From Anaerolineales bacterium UBA7227 (lineage in GTDB: Bacteria > Chloroflexota > Anaerolineae > Anaerolineales > Villigracilaceae): a DNA stretch of 8,838 nucleotides. Made by a program: the position numbers and the translations under genes. Positions 1-6,937 of the stretch are shown in pieces (positions within the stretch are counted from its first letter, which is position 1; every line of letters begins with the position of its first letter). The notes beneath the pieces are model-generated. The model did not search any database. It had not been told where the DNA came from and saw nothing but the letters and a program-made list of their open reading frames with translations. Location: the NCBI GenBank assembly GCA_002473085.1, contig DKTP01000128.1, forward strand, positions 4,660 to 13,497. The letters are read 5' to 3'.

Positions 1-34
1 ACTTCGGGATTCCAAATTTTCATCATTCGGGGCG

Positions 35-44
35 CCCCCCCCCC
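35..44. repeat. Homopolymeric C10 tract
   Basis: Ten consecutive C residues lie in the gene-free left edge of the window, about 100 bp before the first gene. They directly follow GGGGCG, so 29-38 also forms the palindrome GGGGCGCCCC. Such tracts are prone to slippage in vivo and to length errors in sequencing. The tract lies outside any supported gene, so phase variation of a protein is not indicated. Nothing else is recognisable in 1-56. Confidence 0.8.
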
Positions 45-56
45 GTTCATGGATAC

Positions 57-83
57 TTTGTGCCTTCGTGACTTCATGTTAAG
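57..83. repeat. Short degenerate tandem repeat, intergenic
   Basis: The stretch repeats a CTTCGTG-like unit with variation (tttgtg, ccttcgtg, acttcatg). It resembles a short simple-sequence repeat that I remember from intergenic regions of environmental Chloroflexota and similar genomes; this resemblance is from memory only. No protein-coding role is seen. It lies upstream of the YHS gene and its candidate -10 box. Confidence 0.35.
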
Positions 84-132
84 CCAATCAATTCAGCCGC
101 TCTCGTCGCGCGGCCAACCCACAAAAACCGAT

Positions 133-138
133 TAGAAT
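133..138 (+). promoter_or_regulatory. Candidate -10 box (TAGAAT) for a leaderless YHS-gene transcript
   Basis: TAGAAT lies exactly 7 nt before the ATG at 146. If transcription starts at the usual distance from a -10 box, the mRNA would begin at or next to the start codon. There is no Shine-Dalgarno sequence before that ATG, which fits leaderless initiation. No convincing -35 hexamer is visible 16-18 nt upstream. The same arrangement recurs at 2429-2434 and 7992-7997. Confidence 0.45.
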
Positions 139-145
139 CCAAACC

Positions 146-361
146 ATGTCCGATCTCAAGACCGCCGCCGAACAGAAAAAGCGCGACTCCTTCGTCGCCA
201 TCTGCGGACGCGTCTTCCGCGCAGACCCCGATTATTTTCCCCAGGCCGAATACCGCGGCCGCCGCATTTATCTCTGCACCGATTCCTGTCTCGGCGCGTT
301 CCTGTCCGACCCCGATCGTTTCGTCGCCGCGCACAAGAAGAGTTGCAGAAAAGAAGAGTAA
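146..361 (+). CDS. Small YHS-domain (TRASH-like) metal-binding protein
   Basis: This 71-residue soluble protein carries one YHS-type domain. Cys20 lies in the CGRVF segment, and Cys44 and Cys48 lie in YLCTDSC, followed by the typical F..DPDRFV tail that ends these domains. YHS domains are treble-clef-like folds thought to bind a transition metal through cysteines. They occur alone or fused to metal transporters and oxygenases, and their exact job is usually unknown. A basic, Cys-containing tail (KKSCRKEE) follows the domain. The ATG at 146 is the only plausible start and has no Shine-Dalgarno site but a -10-like box 7 nt upstream. fdhD lies 88 nt downstream on the same strand, so the two could be co-transcribed, but a repeat-rich gap separates them. 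The family call is good; the function is unknown. Confidence 0.75.
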   Translation: MSDLKTAAEQKKRDSFVAICGRVFRADPDYFPQAEYRGRRIYLCTDSCLGAFLSDPDRFVAAHKKSCRKEE

Positions 362-369
362 AATCTTCC

Positions 370-431
370 GTACACGGATTACGCAGATTTTACGGACATT
401 CACGGATAAAGCCTTTAAAAAATCCGTGTAC
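370..431. repeat. Inverted repeat with internal ACGGAT-type direct repeats
   Basis: GTACACGGATT (370-380) and AATCCGTGTAC (421-431) are perfect 11-bp inverted partners separated by 40 nt. The interval contains further ACGGA/CACGGATAA variants near 391-409. The unit resembles a dispersed CACGGATT-type intergenic repeat that I remember from environmental genomes. It fills most of the gap between the YHS gene and fdhD. It has no U-tract and a long loop, so it is not a typical intrinsic terminator. Confidence 0.6.
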
Positions 432-449
432 CGCATTTACAGGTGCATC

Positions 450-1244
450 ATGCTGGAACCACGCAAACCCATCCAATACGTTCAAATCGACTCGACCGAA
501 TTCAAACCCGTCCACGCCAGCGTCATCGTCGAGACGCCCGTCTCGCTCACCGTCAACGGCGAAGTCTGGGTGTCGTTCATGTGCACCTCCGTCCTGCTCG
601 AAGCGATGGCGGTCGGCTTCCTCTTCAACGAAGGCGTGATCGAATCGATGGACGAAGTCTCCGACGTGCGCGTCTGCGAACACGGCGACAACGTGGACGT
701 CTGGTTGACGCACGCGGCGGACAAGCCCACCAAGTGGACGCGCACTTCGGGCTGCACGGGCGGACAGACCGCCGTCGATTCTTTCGCGGACCCTCGGCCG
801 GCCGCGCCGTCGAACGGCTTCGTCCTCCCCGCCAGCCAGATCAACCGCCTCGTCGAGATGCTGTTCGAGGCGCAGGATCTCTACCGCGAGACGGGCGGAG
901 TCCACACCTCCGTGCTGACCGACGGCGAGCGCGTCCTGCTCTCCGCCGAGGACATCGGCCGCCACAACACCCTCGACAAGATCGCGGGCCTGTGCCTGAT
1001 GCAGGGACTCTGGCCCGAACGCCGCATTTTGGTCACGACGGGACGCATCAGTTCGGAGATGCTGCAAAAGGCCGCGCGGCTGGGCGTGGAGATCGTCGTC
1101 TCGCGCACCTCGCCTTCGTCACTTTCCATTGAGTTGGCGGAAAAATGGGGGGTCACGCTGATCGGCTACGCGCGCAGGAATCGGTTCAACCTGTACGCGC
1201 ATCCCGAGAGAATCATGGCCGCGGACGAACAACCAGCAAAGTGA
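450..1244 (+). CDS. fdhD: Formate dehydrogenase accessory sulfurtransferase FdhD
   Basis: FdhD takes sulfur from a cysteine desulfurase and passes it to the molybdenum bis-guanine-dinucleotide cofactor of formate dehydrogenase, which is needed for activity. The 264-residue protein shows the family core. VIVETPVSLTVNG lies near residues 25-37 and a GFLFNEG segment near 56-62. The active-site loop is TSGCTGG with Cys102, followed by AEDIGRHNTLDK and TTGRISSEMLQKAARLG, and the end reads SLSIELAEKWGVTLIGY. E. coli FdhD has a CxxC pair in the loop; here only one Cys remains, the second position being Gly. I believe single-Cys loops occur in other family members. The frame is open back to a GTG at 426, but ATG 450 is preferred because AGGTG lies at 441-445 and the family begins near there. 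No formate dehydrogenase subunit is in the window. The stop is 13 nt from the convergent glycosyltransferase end. Confidence 0.93.
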   Translation: MLEPRKPIQYVQIDSTEFKPVHASVIVETPVSLTVNGEVWVSFMCTSVLLEAMAVGFLFNEGVIESMDEVSDVRVCEHGDNVDVWLTHAADKPTKWTRTSGCTGGQTAVDSFADPRPAAPSNGFVLPASQINRLVEMLFEAQDLYRETGGVHTSVLTDGERVLLSAEDIGRHNTLDKIAGLCLMQGLWPERRILVTTGRISSEMLQKAARLGVEIVVSRTSPSSLSIELAEKWGVTLIGYARRNRFNLYAHPERIMAADEQPAK

Positions 1245-1257
1245 CTGTCTCAACCTC

Positions 1258-2421
1258 TCAAGCCAGCAACTTCTCGTAAACCTTCGCCAGTTTCTTCTGC
1301 GACTCGTGCCAGGTGAACCTCGTCCGCGCGCGCTCAGCAGCGGAGTCGGACAGGCGCTTCGACAACTCGAAATCGTTCAGCAGCGTCAGCGCCTGCCGCG
1401 CCAGGTCTTCGGGATCGTTCGGGGAGAACAGCAGCGCGTCCACGTCCTCGCGGACGAGTTCGCGCACGATCGGCATGTTCGACGCCAACAGGGGACGTCC
1501 CGCCGCCATATATTCCAACACCTTGATCGGACAGGCGCCCTGCGTCACGTTGCGGTCGTTGAGTCCCAGCGGCGCGACGCAGATGTCAGCCGCGGCGACC
1601 AGCGCGGGGACTTCGTGGTGCGGGACGGCAGGCTGGACGATCACACTCGCTTCGATCCCCAATTTGCGGATGTATTTGGCGAGCAATTTCCGCTGGCGCG
1701 AACGCCCGCGCCCGACGATCTGGAGTCGGACCTCGCGCTTGTCCAAAATCTTCGGCAGGGCTTTGATCAACACGTCCAATCCCTGCCAATCGGCGAGGGT
1801 GCCGATGTAGAGGAGAGTTGGGACGCGGCCCCCACGCGCGGGGAGCGGCGTCGGGGAAAAGTCCGAGGGACTGACTCCGTTCGGGACAACCGTCACCCGC
1901 TTGGGGTCGAGTCCGAGCGAGGCGATGTAGTCGCGCGTCACGCGCGAGGGGCAGACGATGGCGTCCGAAAGATGAAGGGTGGCGATCTCCTGCTCCTTGA
2001 TCTTCGCCAACAGTTCGGGTTCGATGGTCGGATAGTGATATTTCAGTTCGACGGAGGGAAGTCCGTTCACTTCGAAAAGCGTTTTGTAGCCGCGCTCGCG
2101 GCGCGCCTGCGCGAGCGGAAGTCCGCACCAGACCGAACGATAATGGACAACGTCGTAGGCGGGCGAGAGCGCCGCGTGACGCGTCACCGCCCGACCAAAG
2201 TCCGCGGCGCGCGACAGGAAGTTTTGCGTCATGTCCTGCGCGACGCGCGTGACCAGCGCGCCTTCGAGCGAATCGTCAAGCGGTAAGATCCCGTCGGAGG
2301 GCGTGATGAGGCGGACTTCGTGTCCGCTTTCCACCAGTCCGCGCAGGTTATGGAGGATGTGCGTAGAGGCGCCCTTCGGGCTGGGGACAACGTCGAACGC
2401 GGAATAGAGAACGCGGGCCAT
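1258..2421 (-). CDS. Glycosyltransferase, GT-B fold (GT4-like)
   Basis: This 387-residue cytoplasmic or membrane-associated enzyme should transfer a sugar from a nucleotide-sugar donor to a lipid or polysaccharide acceptor; the substrates cannot be read from sequence. The N-terminal acceptor domain begins MARVLYSAFD and has the KGASTHILHNLRGLVESGHEVRLIT segment typical of GT4 enzymes. The C-terminal donor domain includes VVPNGVSPSDF, LLYIGTLADWQGLDVLIKALP and the IKVLEYMAAGRPLLAS donor-binding region. There is no signal peptide or transmembrane segment. The frame stays open 231 codons further upstream, but that part is antisense to the kinase gene and meaningless. ATG 2421 is chosen because homology starts there and a TATAAT box lies 7 nt before it. 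It ends tail-to-tail with fdhD, with no terminator between them, and is divergent from the PfkB kinase. Confidence 0.9.
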   Translation of the reverse strand: MARVLYSAFDVVPSPKGASTHILHNLRGLVESGHEVRLITPSDGILPLDDSLEGALVTRVAQDMTQNFLSRAADFGRAVTRHAALSPAYDVVHYRSVWCGLPLAQARRERGYKTLFEVNGLPSVELKYHYPTIEPELLAKIKEQEIATLHLSDAIVCPSRVTRDYIASLGLDPKRVTVVPNGVSPSDFSPTPLPARGGRVPTLLYIGTLADWQGLDVLIKALPKILDKREVRLQIVGRGRSRQRKLLAKYIRKLGIEASVIVQPAVPHHEVPALVAAADICVAPLGLNDRNVTQGACPIKVLEYMAAGRPLLASNMPIVRELVREDVDALLFSPNDPEDLARQALTLLNDFELSKRLSDSAAERARTRFTWHESQKKLAKVYEKLLA

Positions 2422-2428
2422 TGGGCGG

Positions 2429-2434
2429 ATTATA
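2429..2434 (-). promoter_or_regulatory. -10 box (TATAAT) for a leaderless glycosyltransferase transcript
   Basis: On the - strand a perfect TATAAT ends 7 nt before the ATG at 2421, placing the expected transcription start at or one base from the start codon. No Shine-Dalgarno site exists in the 7 nt between. The -35 region 17-18 nt upstream is GC-rich and does not match TTGACA. The promoter shares its upstream DNA with the divergent kinase promoter at 2468-2496. Confidence 0.55.
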
Positions 2435-2467
2435 TCCACAGCGCGCGAAAAACGGCGCGCAGATTCC

Positions 2468-2496
2468 TTTACATTCCATCTTCTCCGTGATAAACT
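2468..2496 (+). promoter_or_regulatory. Sigma70-type promoter of the kinase-ahcY pair
   Basis: TTTACA (2468-2473) is separated by exactly 17 nt from TAAACT (2491-2496), and the bases just before the -10 are TGA, an extended -10 motif. Transcription would begin near 2503 and give a leader of about 50 nt. The kinase ATG at 2554 is preceded by GGAG at 2544-2547, a good ribosome binding site. This is a conventional promoter, unlike the leaderless-type one facing the other way. Confidence 0.6.
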
Positions 2497-2553
2497 CCCG
2501 CCCGCTTGATACGGCGCTCTCCACCGAGGGCGTCTTTTTGTGCGGAGACATTG

Positions 2554-3503
2554 ATGGACATCCTTCTCACCGGCTCTGTAGCCTACGATTATTTGATGAC
2601 CTTCCCCGGCCTGTTCAAGGAACAGATCCTGCCCGAGCGGCTGGCCTCGATCAGCCTTTCGTTCCTCGTCGATTCCATGTCCAAACAGCGCGGCGGGATC
2701 GCGCCCAACATCGCCTACACGATGGCGCTGCTCGGACAGCGTCCGCGCGTGATGGCGACCGTGGGCGAGGACTTCGGCGACTACCGCGCCTGGCTCGAAT
2801 CGAAGGGCGTGGACACCGCGCTGATGGAGGTCGTCCCCGGGCAGTTCACCGCCTCGTTCTTCGCGACGACCGACCAGGCCTCGGCCCAGATCGCCTCGTT
2901 CTACCCCGGCGCGATGGGCGACGCCGCCCGCCAATCCATCAAAGCGTTGAAGCAAATGCCCGACCTGGTAGTCGTCTCGCCGAGCGCGCCCGATGCCATG
3001 ATGAAATTTCCCGCCGAGTGCCGCGAACTGGGGATCAAATATCTCTACGATCCCAGCCAGCAGGCGCTGCGTCTCGAAGGCGACGAACTGGCGCGCGACA
3101 TGGAAGGCGCGCACTTCCTCTTCTGCAACGACTACGAGTTTGGATTGATCTCCAAAAAGACGGGCTGGGACTTACAGCAGATGCTCCAGCACGTCAAAGT
3201 TATCGTGATCACGCGCGGCAAGGACGGCGCCAATCTCTACGTCAACGGGGACGACATCTTCATCGCTGCCGTCCCCGAGCGCGAGATCGTGGACCCGACC
3301 GGCGTGGGCGACGCGTTCCGCGGCGGATTCCTGACCGGCTACGCCCATGGTTTCGACTGGAAGTTGTGCGGCGAGATCGGTTCGCTGGCGGCGGTCTACT
3401 GTCTCGAACAGCGCGGCCCGCAGGCGCACTCGTATACCCGAAAAGAATTTGTCGAACGCTTCCGCGAGCATTTTGACGATGGCGGAAAGCTAAATCAGTT
3501 ACT

Positions 3504-3519
<16 letters not shown>
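2554..3519 (+). CDS. PfkB-family carbohydrate/nucleoside kinase, probable adenosine (or inosine) kinase
   Basis: The 321-residue enzyme belongs to the ribokinase/PfkB family, which phosphorylates a sugar or nucleoside hydroxyl with ATP. Visible landmarks are the MDILLTGSVAYD strand at the start and the GGIAPNIAYTMALLG substrate-binding stretch around residue 48. VMATVGEDFGDY follows, and near residue 250 the signature DPTGVGDAFRGGF carries the anion hole and the catalytic Asp of GVGDAF. Specificity is not certain from motifs. It sits 63 nt upstream of ahcY on the same strand, and AhcY releases adenosine, which must be removed for the reaction to go forward. Adenosine kinase is therefore the best reading, with inosine kinase as an alternative. 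ATG 2554 is chosen over the upstream TTG 2506 because of the GGAG at 2544-2547 and because family homology starts at this Met. Confidence 0.85.
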
Positions 3520-4845
<1,326 letters not shown>

Positions 4846-4846
4846 A

Positions 4847-4867
4847 TCAGCGATCAGCGTTCAGTGA
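4847..4867. repeat. Three tandem 7-bp units (TCAGCGA-like) after ahcY
   Basis: TCAGCGA, TCAGCGT and TCAGTGA follow each other directly and are followed by a further TCA, starting 2 nt after the ahcY stop. The motif resembles short intergenic repeats that I recall from related genomes. It lies between the stop codon and the terminator hairpin and has no coding role. Confidence 0.5.
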
Positions 4868-4873
4868 TCAATG

Positions 4874-4907
4874 AAAGGCCTCGCGAGTTTGATAGCGCGA
4901 GGCTTTT
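4874..4907 (+). terminator. Rho-independent terminator of the kinase-ahcY unit
   Basis: GCCTCGCG (4878-4885) pairs with CGCGAGGC (4896-4903) around a 10-nt loop. The stem extends by AAAG against TTTT (one G-U pair) and is followed by the run TTTTT at 4904-4908. It lies about 30 nt after the ahcY stop codon, which is the expected position. Confidence 0.9.
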
Positions 4908-4920
4908 TACACAATTTTGC

Positions 4921-4943
4921 AGCGCAAGCCTGAGACTTGCGCT
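4921..4943. repeat. Palindromic intergenic repeat, 8-bp stem
   Basis: AGCGCAAG (4921-4928) and CTTGCGCT (4936-4943) are perfect inverted partners around the loop CCTGAGA. The unit, continuing into ACAG, resembles a dispersed palindromic element that I remember from Anaerolineae intergenic regions. It sits between the ahcY terminator and the promoter of the regulator gene and has no T-run. Confidence 0.6.
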
Positions 4944-4984
4944 ACAGTACCAACGGATGAAAAACGTTTTGTTAAGAATTGGTG

Positions 4985-4990
4985 TATAAT
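4985..4990 (+). promoter_or_regulatory. -10 box (TATAAT) of the regulator transcript
   Basis: A perfect TATAAT lies 10 nt before the ATG of a 22-codon ORF at 5001 and 75 nt before the regulator ATG at 5066. No good -35 hexamer is found at 16-18 nt. Transcription would start near 4997, leaving only about 4 nt before the small ORF. The box lies inside the possible N-terminal extension of the regulator (TTG 4979), so it argues against that earlier start. Confidence 0.5.
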
Positions 4991-5000
4991 GCAATTGGCA

Positions 5001-5069
5001 ATGTTAAAGAAAACCGCCGCCATGCGGCAAAAACATCAATCATTGGAATTATCCCGTACAGCGAAATGA
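5001..5069 (+). CDS. Putative 22-codon upstream ORF overlapping the regulator start
   Basis: ATG 5001 opens a 22-residue ORF starting MLKKTAAMRQKHQ and ending in TGA at 5067-5069. The stop overlaps the regulator ATG at 5066 in the ATGA arrangement typical of translational coupling. It lies just downstream of the TATAAT at 4985-4990. It contains a small perfect hairpin, GCCGC (5016-5020) with GCGGC (5024-5028). The peptide is basic and has no recognised domain. The regulator has no clear Shine-Dalgarno site of its own, so ribosomes finishing this ORF could be what starts it. Translation is unproven; chance would also allow an ORF this short. Confidence 0.4.
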   Translation: MLKKTAAMRQKHQSLELSRTAK

Positions 5070-5722
5070 AAGACGCCAAAATCCTCCTGATCGAAGGCCG
5101 ACACACCGAGGTCCCTTCTTTTGCGCCCGACCTGCAGAAGAAGGGATTTGAAGTTGTGATCGTTCAGAGCGGCGGCGAAGCGGCCAAACGGCTCGACAAG
5201 ATCGCGCCTCACCTGGCGGTGGTCAACGCCGCCTCGCTGCGAAGCAGCGGCGTGCGCATCTGCCAGTCGCTGAACGAAAGAGACGCCAAACTCCCCATCA
5301 TCCTCATCGTCGCCAACGGCGCGGAAGTGGACAAGGACGCCGCCGACGCCGTGCTGTCCCTGCCGTTCACCGCGCAGAAACTCGTCAACCGTATTAAACC
5401 GCTCCTGCCCAGCGACGGAAAGAACGTCATTCACGTCGGTCCCATCCGCCTCGATGTGGAACATCGCCGCGTCAAATGCCTGAGCAAGAGCAGCAAACTC
5501 ACCCCGCGCCTCATCAAACTCCTGCGCATCCTGCTCGACCATCACGGCGAGGTCGTGGAGCGCGAATCTCTTTTCAAACGCGTCTGGGACACCAACTATA
5601 CGGGCGACACGCGCACGCTCGACGTGCATATTTCCTGGCTGCGCCGCGCCATCGAAATTGACCCGAACAATCCCCGCTTCCTCAAGACCATCCGCGGCGT
5701 GGGCTATCGGCTAGACGTTTAA
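5066..5722 (+). CDS. OmpR/PhoB-type winged-helix regulator with a degenerate (pseudo-) receiver
   Basis: The 218-residue cytoplasmic DNA-binding protein has two domains. Residues 4-114 have the size and pattern of a response-regulator receiver (KILLIEG, then APHLAVVNAASLRSSGVRICQSL, then PIILIVA). However, the usual acidic pair is reduced to Glu10, the phospho-acceptor Asp is Asn54, the Thr/Ser position reads AN at 83-84, and the conserved Lys before Pro is Leu99. It should therefore not be phosphorylated in the normal way. Residues 123-218 form the trans_reg_C winged helix, with LTPRLIKLLRILLDHHGEVVERESLFKRVW in pieces, then TRTLDVHISWLRRAIE and the ending TIRGVGYRLDV. No sensor kinase is adjacent. 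ATG 5066 is chosen because receiver homology starts there, although it lacks a Shine-Dalgarno site. Its last 12 nt overlap the end of the convergent methyltransferase. Confidence 0.88.
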   Translation: MKDAKILLIEGRHTEVPSFAPDLQKKGFEVVIVQSGGEAAKRLDKIAPHLAVVNAASLRSSGVRICQSLNERDAKLPIILIVANGAEVDKDAADAVLSLPFTAQKLVNRIKPLLPSDGKNVIHVGPIRLDVEHRRVKCLSKSSKLTPRLIKLLRILLDHHGEVVERESLFKRVWDTNYTGDTRTLDVHISWLRRAIEIDPNNPRFLKTIRGVGYRLDV

Positions 5723-6934
5723 TTCCGCCTGAAACTGCCGACCTTCGACCGTCACCCATCGGACGCAAACCCTGCGTCCGATTTTTATTTTCAACTCGGA
5801 GGGAATCTCCCCGCGTCGCGCGGGACGGGCGGCCTGGGCCGCGCTTCGGAAGGTTTTCCCGTCCCAATCGGGATCCACTTCCCAGTAGTCAATGTCGACG
5901 GCATTGGAGAGGGAGACGGAGTTGGATGAAAGTTTAAGATTGAAGGATGAAGATTGAAGATCGAAGGGGGAAGCGGAATCACGCTCGAGGGTGAACGCGG
6001 CCTCGGTCGCAGTCAACCGCTTGCGGGTGGTGTGAACGGCGCGGAGAGTTTCGTCGGCGGCGAGGAAGCGGCGTCCCGTCCGCGCGGCGACGAGGGGAGT
6101 CGTCCCCGATCCGCAGAAGAAGTCCGCAACGAGGTCGCCAGGATTCGATGAGGCGAGGATGATCCGCTCGAGCAGCGCTTCGGGCTTTTGCGTGGGATAG
6201 CCCGTCCGCTCGTTGTGGAGGCGCGCCACCACAGGAAAGTACCACCAGTCTTCGGGGACTTTGCCGCGTGCCAGGTTTGGGACTTTGCCGAACCCCGCTT
6301 TGGGCGAAGAGGCGAACGTCTTCACCGTGGATGGGTTGTACGGTTCGCGTACGGCGTCGGCGTTGAAGGTGTAGTTTGGACCTTTGACGCAGGCGAGGAT
6401 GGTGTCGTGTTTGCGGTTGAAGGCGGTGCGGATGGGCGAGGGACCGTGATACGTCCAGATGATCTCGTTGAGCAGGGATTCGGGGCCGAGCAGTTCGTCG
6501 AGCATGAGGCGGGCGTAGGAGTCCGCGTGCCAGTCGAGGTGCAGGTAGAGAGTCCCGTTTGGCGCGAGGAGACGGGTCATCAGCGCAAGGCGCTCGTACA
6601 AAAATTGGAGGTAGGCGTCGAGGTCGGTCCAGTTGTCGTGATAGCCCTCGGCAAGCTGCCATTGGTCGGGCTTGCGGGAATCCTCGCCCTGTCCGATGCG
6701 CGCGTTGAATTTCCGATTCGTGAAAAACGGCGGGTCGGCGTAGATGAGATTGACGCGTCCCTCGTACTCGGGGAGCAGCGCCGACATCACGGCGAGGTTG
6801 TCCCCCAGAACAAGGCGGTTTTGCGGCCGCGCGTCGGGATAGCCGCGTCCGTGCGGAAATACAACCGCCTCGGTGAGGAGCGAGGCGGACGCGGGTGCGG
6901 GGAGACGCTTACCAGACCAGAGAAGTTCGGGCAT
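5711..6934 (-). CDS. Orphan site-specific DNA methyltransferase, beta-type (N6-adenine/N4-cytosine)
   Basis: The 407-residue enzyme should transfer a methyl group from SAM to the exocyclic amine of adenine or cytosine in DNA. The catalytic motif DPPF (residues 67-70, in LIYADPPFFTN) precedes the SAM-binding motif FFCGSGTT (272-279), which is the order of the beta class. GYPTQKPEALLERI lies just before it. The target-recognition region is between, about 140-240. Residues 319-346 form a Ser/Asn/Leu-rich linker encoded by a repeat tract (5938-5966). A separate basic C-terminal piece follows (about 347-407, ending RQFQAELNV). No restriction gene is nearby, so a housekeeping or regulatory role is as likely as defence. 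It starts 3 nt after the L,D-transpeptidase stop and has no Shine-Dalgarno site, suggesting translational coupling. The target sequence is unknown. Confidence 0.88.
   Translation of the reverse strand: MPELLWSGKRLPAPASASLLTEAVVFPHGRGYPDARPQNRLVLGDNLAVMSALLPEYEGRVNLIYADPPFFTNRKFNARIGQGEDSRKPDQWQLAEGYHDNWTDLDAYLQFLYERLALMTRLLAPNGTLYLHLDWHADSYARLMLDELLGPESLLNEIIWTYHGPSPIRTAFNRKHDTILACVKGPNYTFNADAVREPYNPSTVKTFASSPKAGFGKVPNLARGKVPEDWWYFPVVARLHNERTGYPTQKPEALLERIILASSNPGDLVADFFCGSGTTPLVAARTGRRFLAADETLRAVHTTRKRLTATEAAFTLERDSASPFDLQSSSFNLKLSSNSVSLSNAVDIDYWEVDPDWDGKTFRSAAQAARPARRGEIPSELKIKIGRRVCVRWVTVEGRQFQAELNV
5758..5791 (+). terminator. Intrinsic terminator of the regulator gene, embedded in the methyltransferase ORF
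   Basis: ATCGGACGCA (5758-5767) and TGCGTCCGAT (5773-5782) form a perfect 10-bp stem with a 5-nt loop, followed on the + strand by TTTTATTTT (5783-5791). It starts 36 nt after the regulator stop. On the - strand no T-run follows, so it acts in one direction only. The same DNA encodes methyltransferase residues 385-393 (IGRRVCVRW). Confidence 0.88.
5938..5966. repeat. Tandem 7-8 bp repeat inside the methyltransferase gene
   Basis: GATTGAAG, GATGAAG, ATTGAAG and ATCGAAG follow one another, and related GGATGAAA sequence extends left to about 5924. The tract is AT-rich against its GC-rich surroundings and looks like the simple repeats usually found between genes. In the methyltransferase frame it encodes the linker DLQSSSFNLKL. 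Its insertion appears to have kept the reading frame. Confidence 0.7.
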
Positions 6935-6937
6935 GGT

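Noticed and set aside
370..431. Terminator between the YHS gene and fdhD
   Set aside because: The 11-bp arms enclose a 40-nt loop and no T-run follows, so termination is not supported.
390..1132. Open frames overlapping fdhD on both strands (390-1067 - and 443-1132 +)
   Set aside because: FdhD motifs run through the whole frame at 450-1244; the others are Arg/His- or Asp/Ala-rich shadows.
2422..3114. 231-codon N-terminal extension of the glycosyltransferase frame
   Set aside because: It runs antisense through the kinase gene, while family homology, the TATAAT box and the ATG at 2421 all place the start at 2421.
4847..4943. CRISPR-like or attachment-site repeats after ahcY
   Set aside because: The units are 7-8 bp with no regular spacers, and there is no tRNA or integrase nearby.
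4979..5065. 29-residue N-terminal extension of the regulator from TTG 4979
   Set aside because: The -10 box TATAAT at 4985-4990 lies inside it, and receiver homology begins at the Met of ATG 5066.
5711..6934. Methyltransferase as part of a restriction-modification or BREX/DISARM-type defence island
   Set aside because: No endonuclease, helicase, phosphatase or other defence gene lies in the window; the neighbours are a wall enzyme and a transcription regulator.
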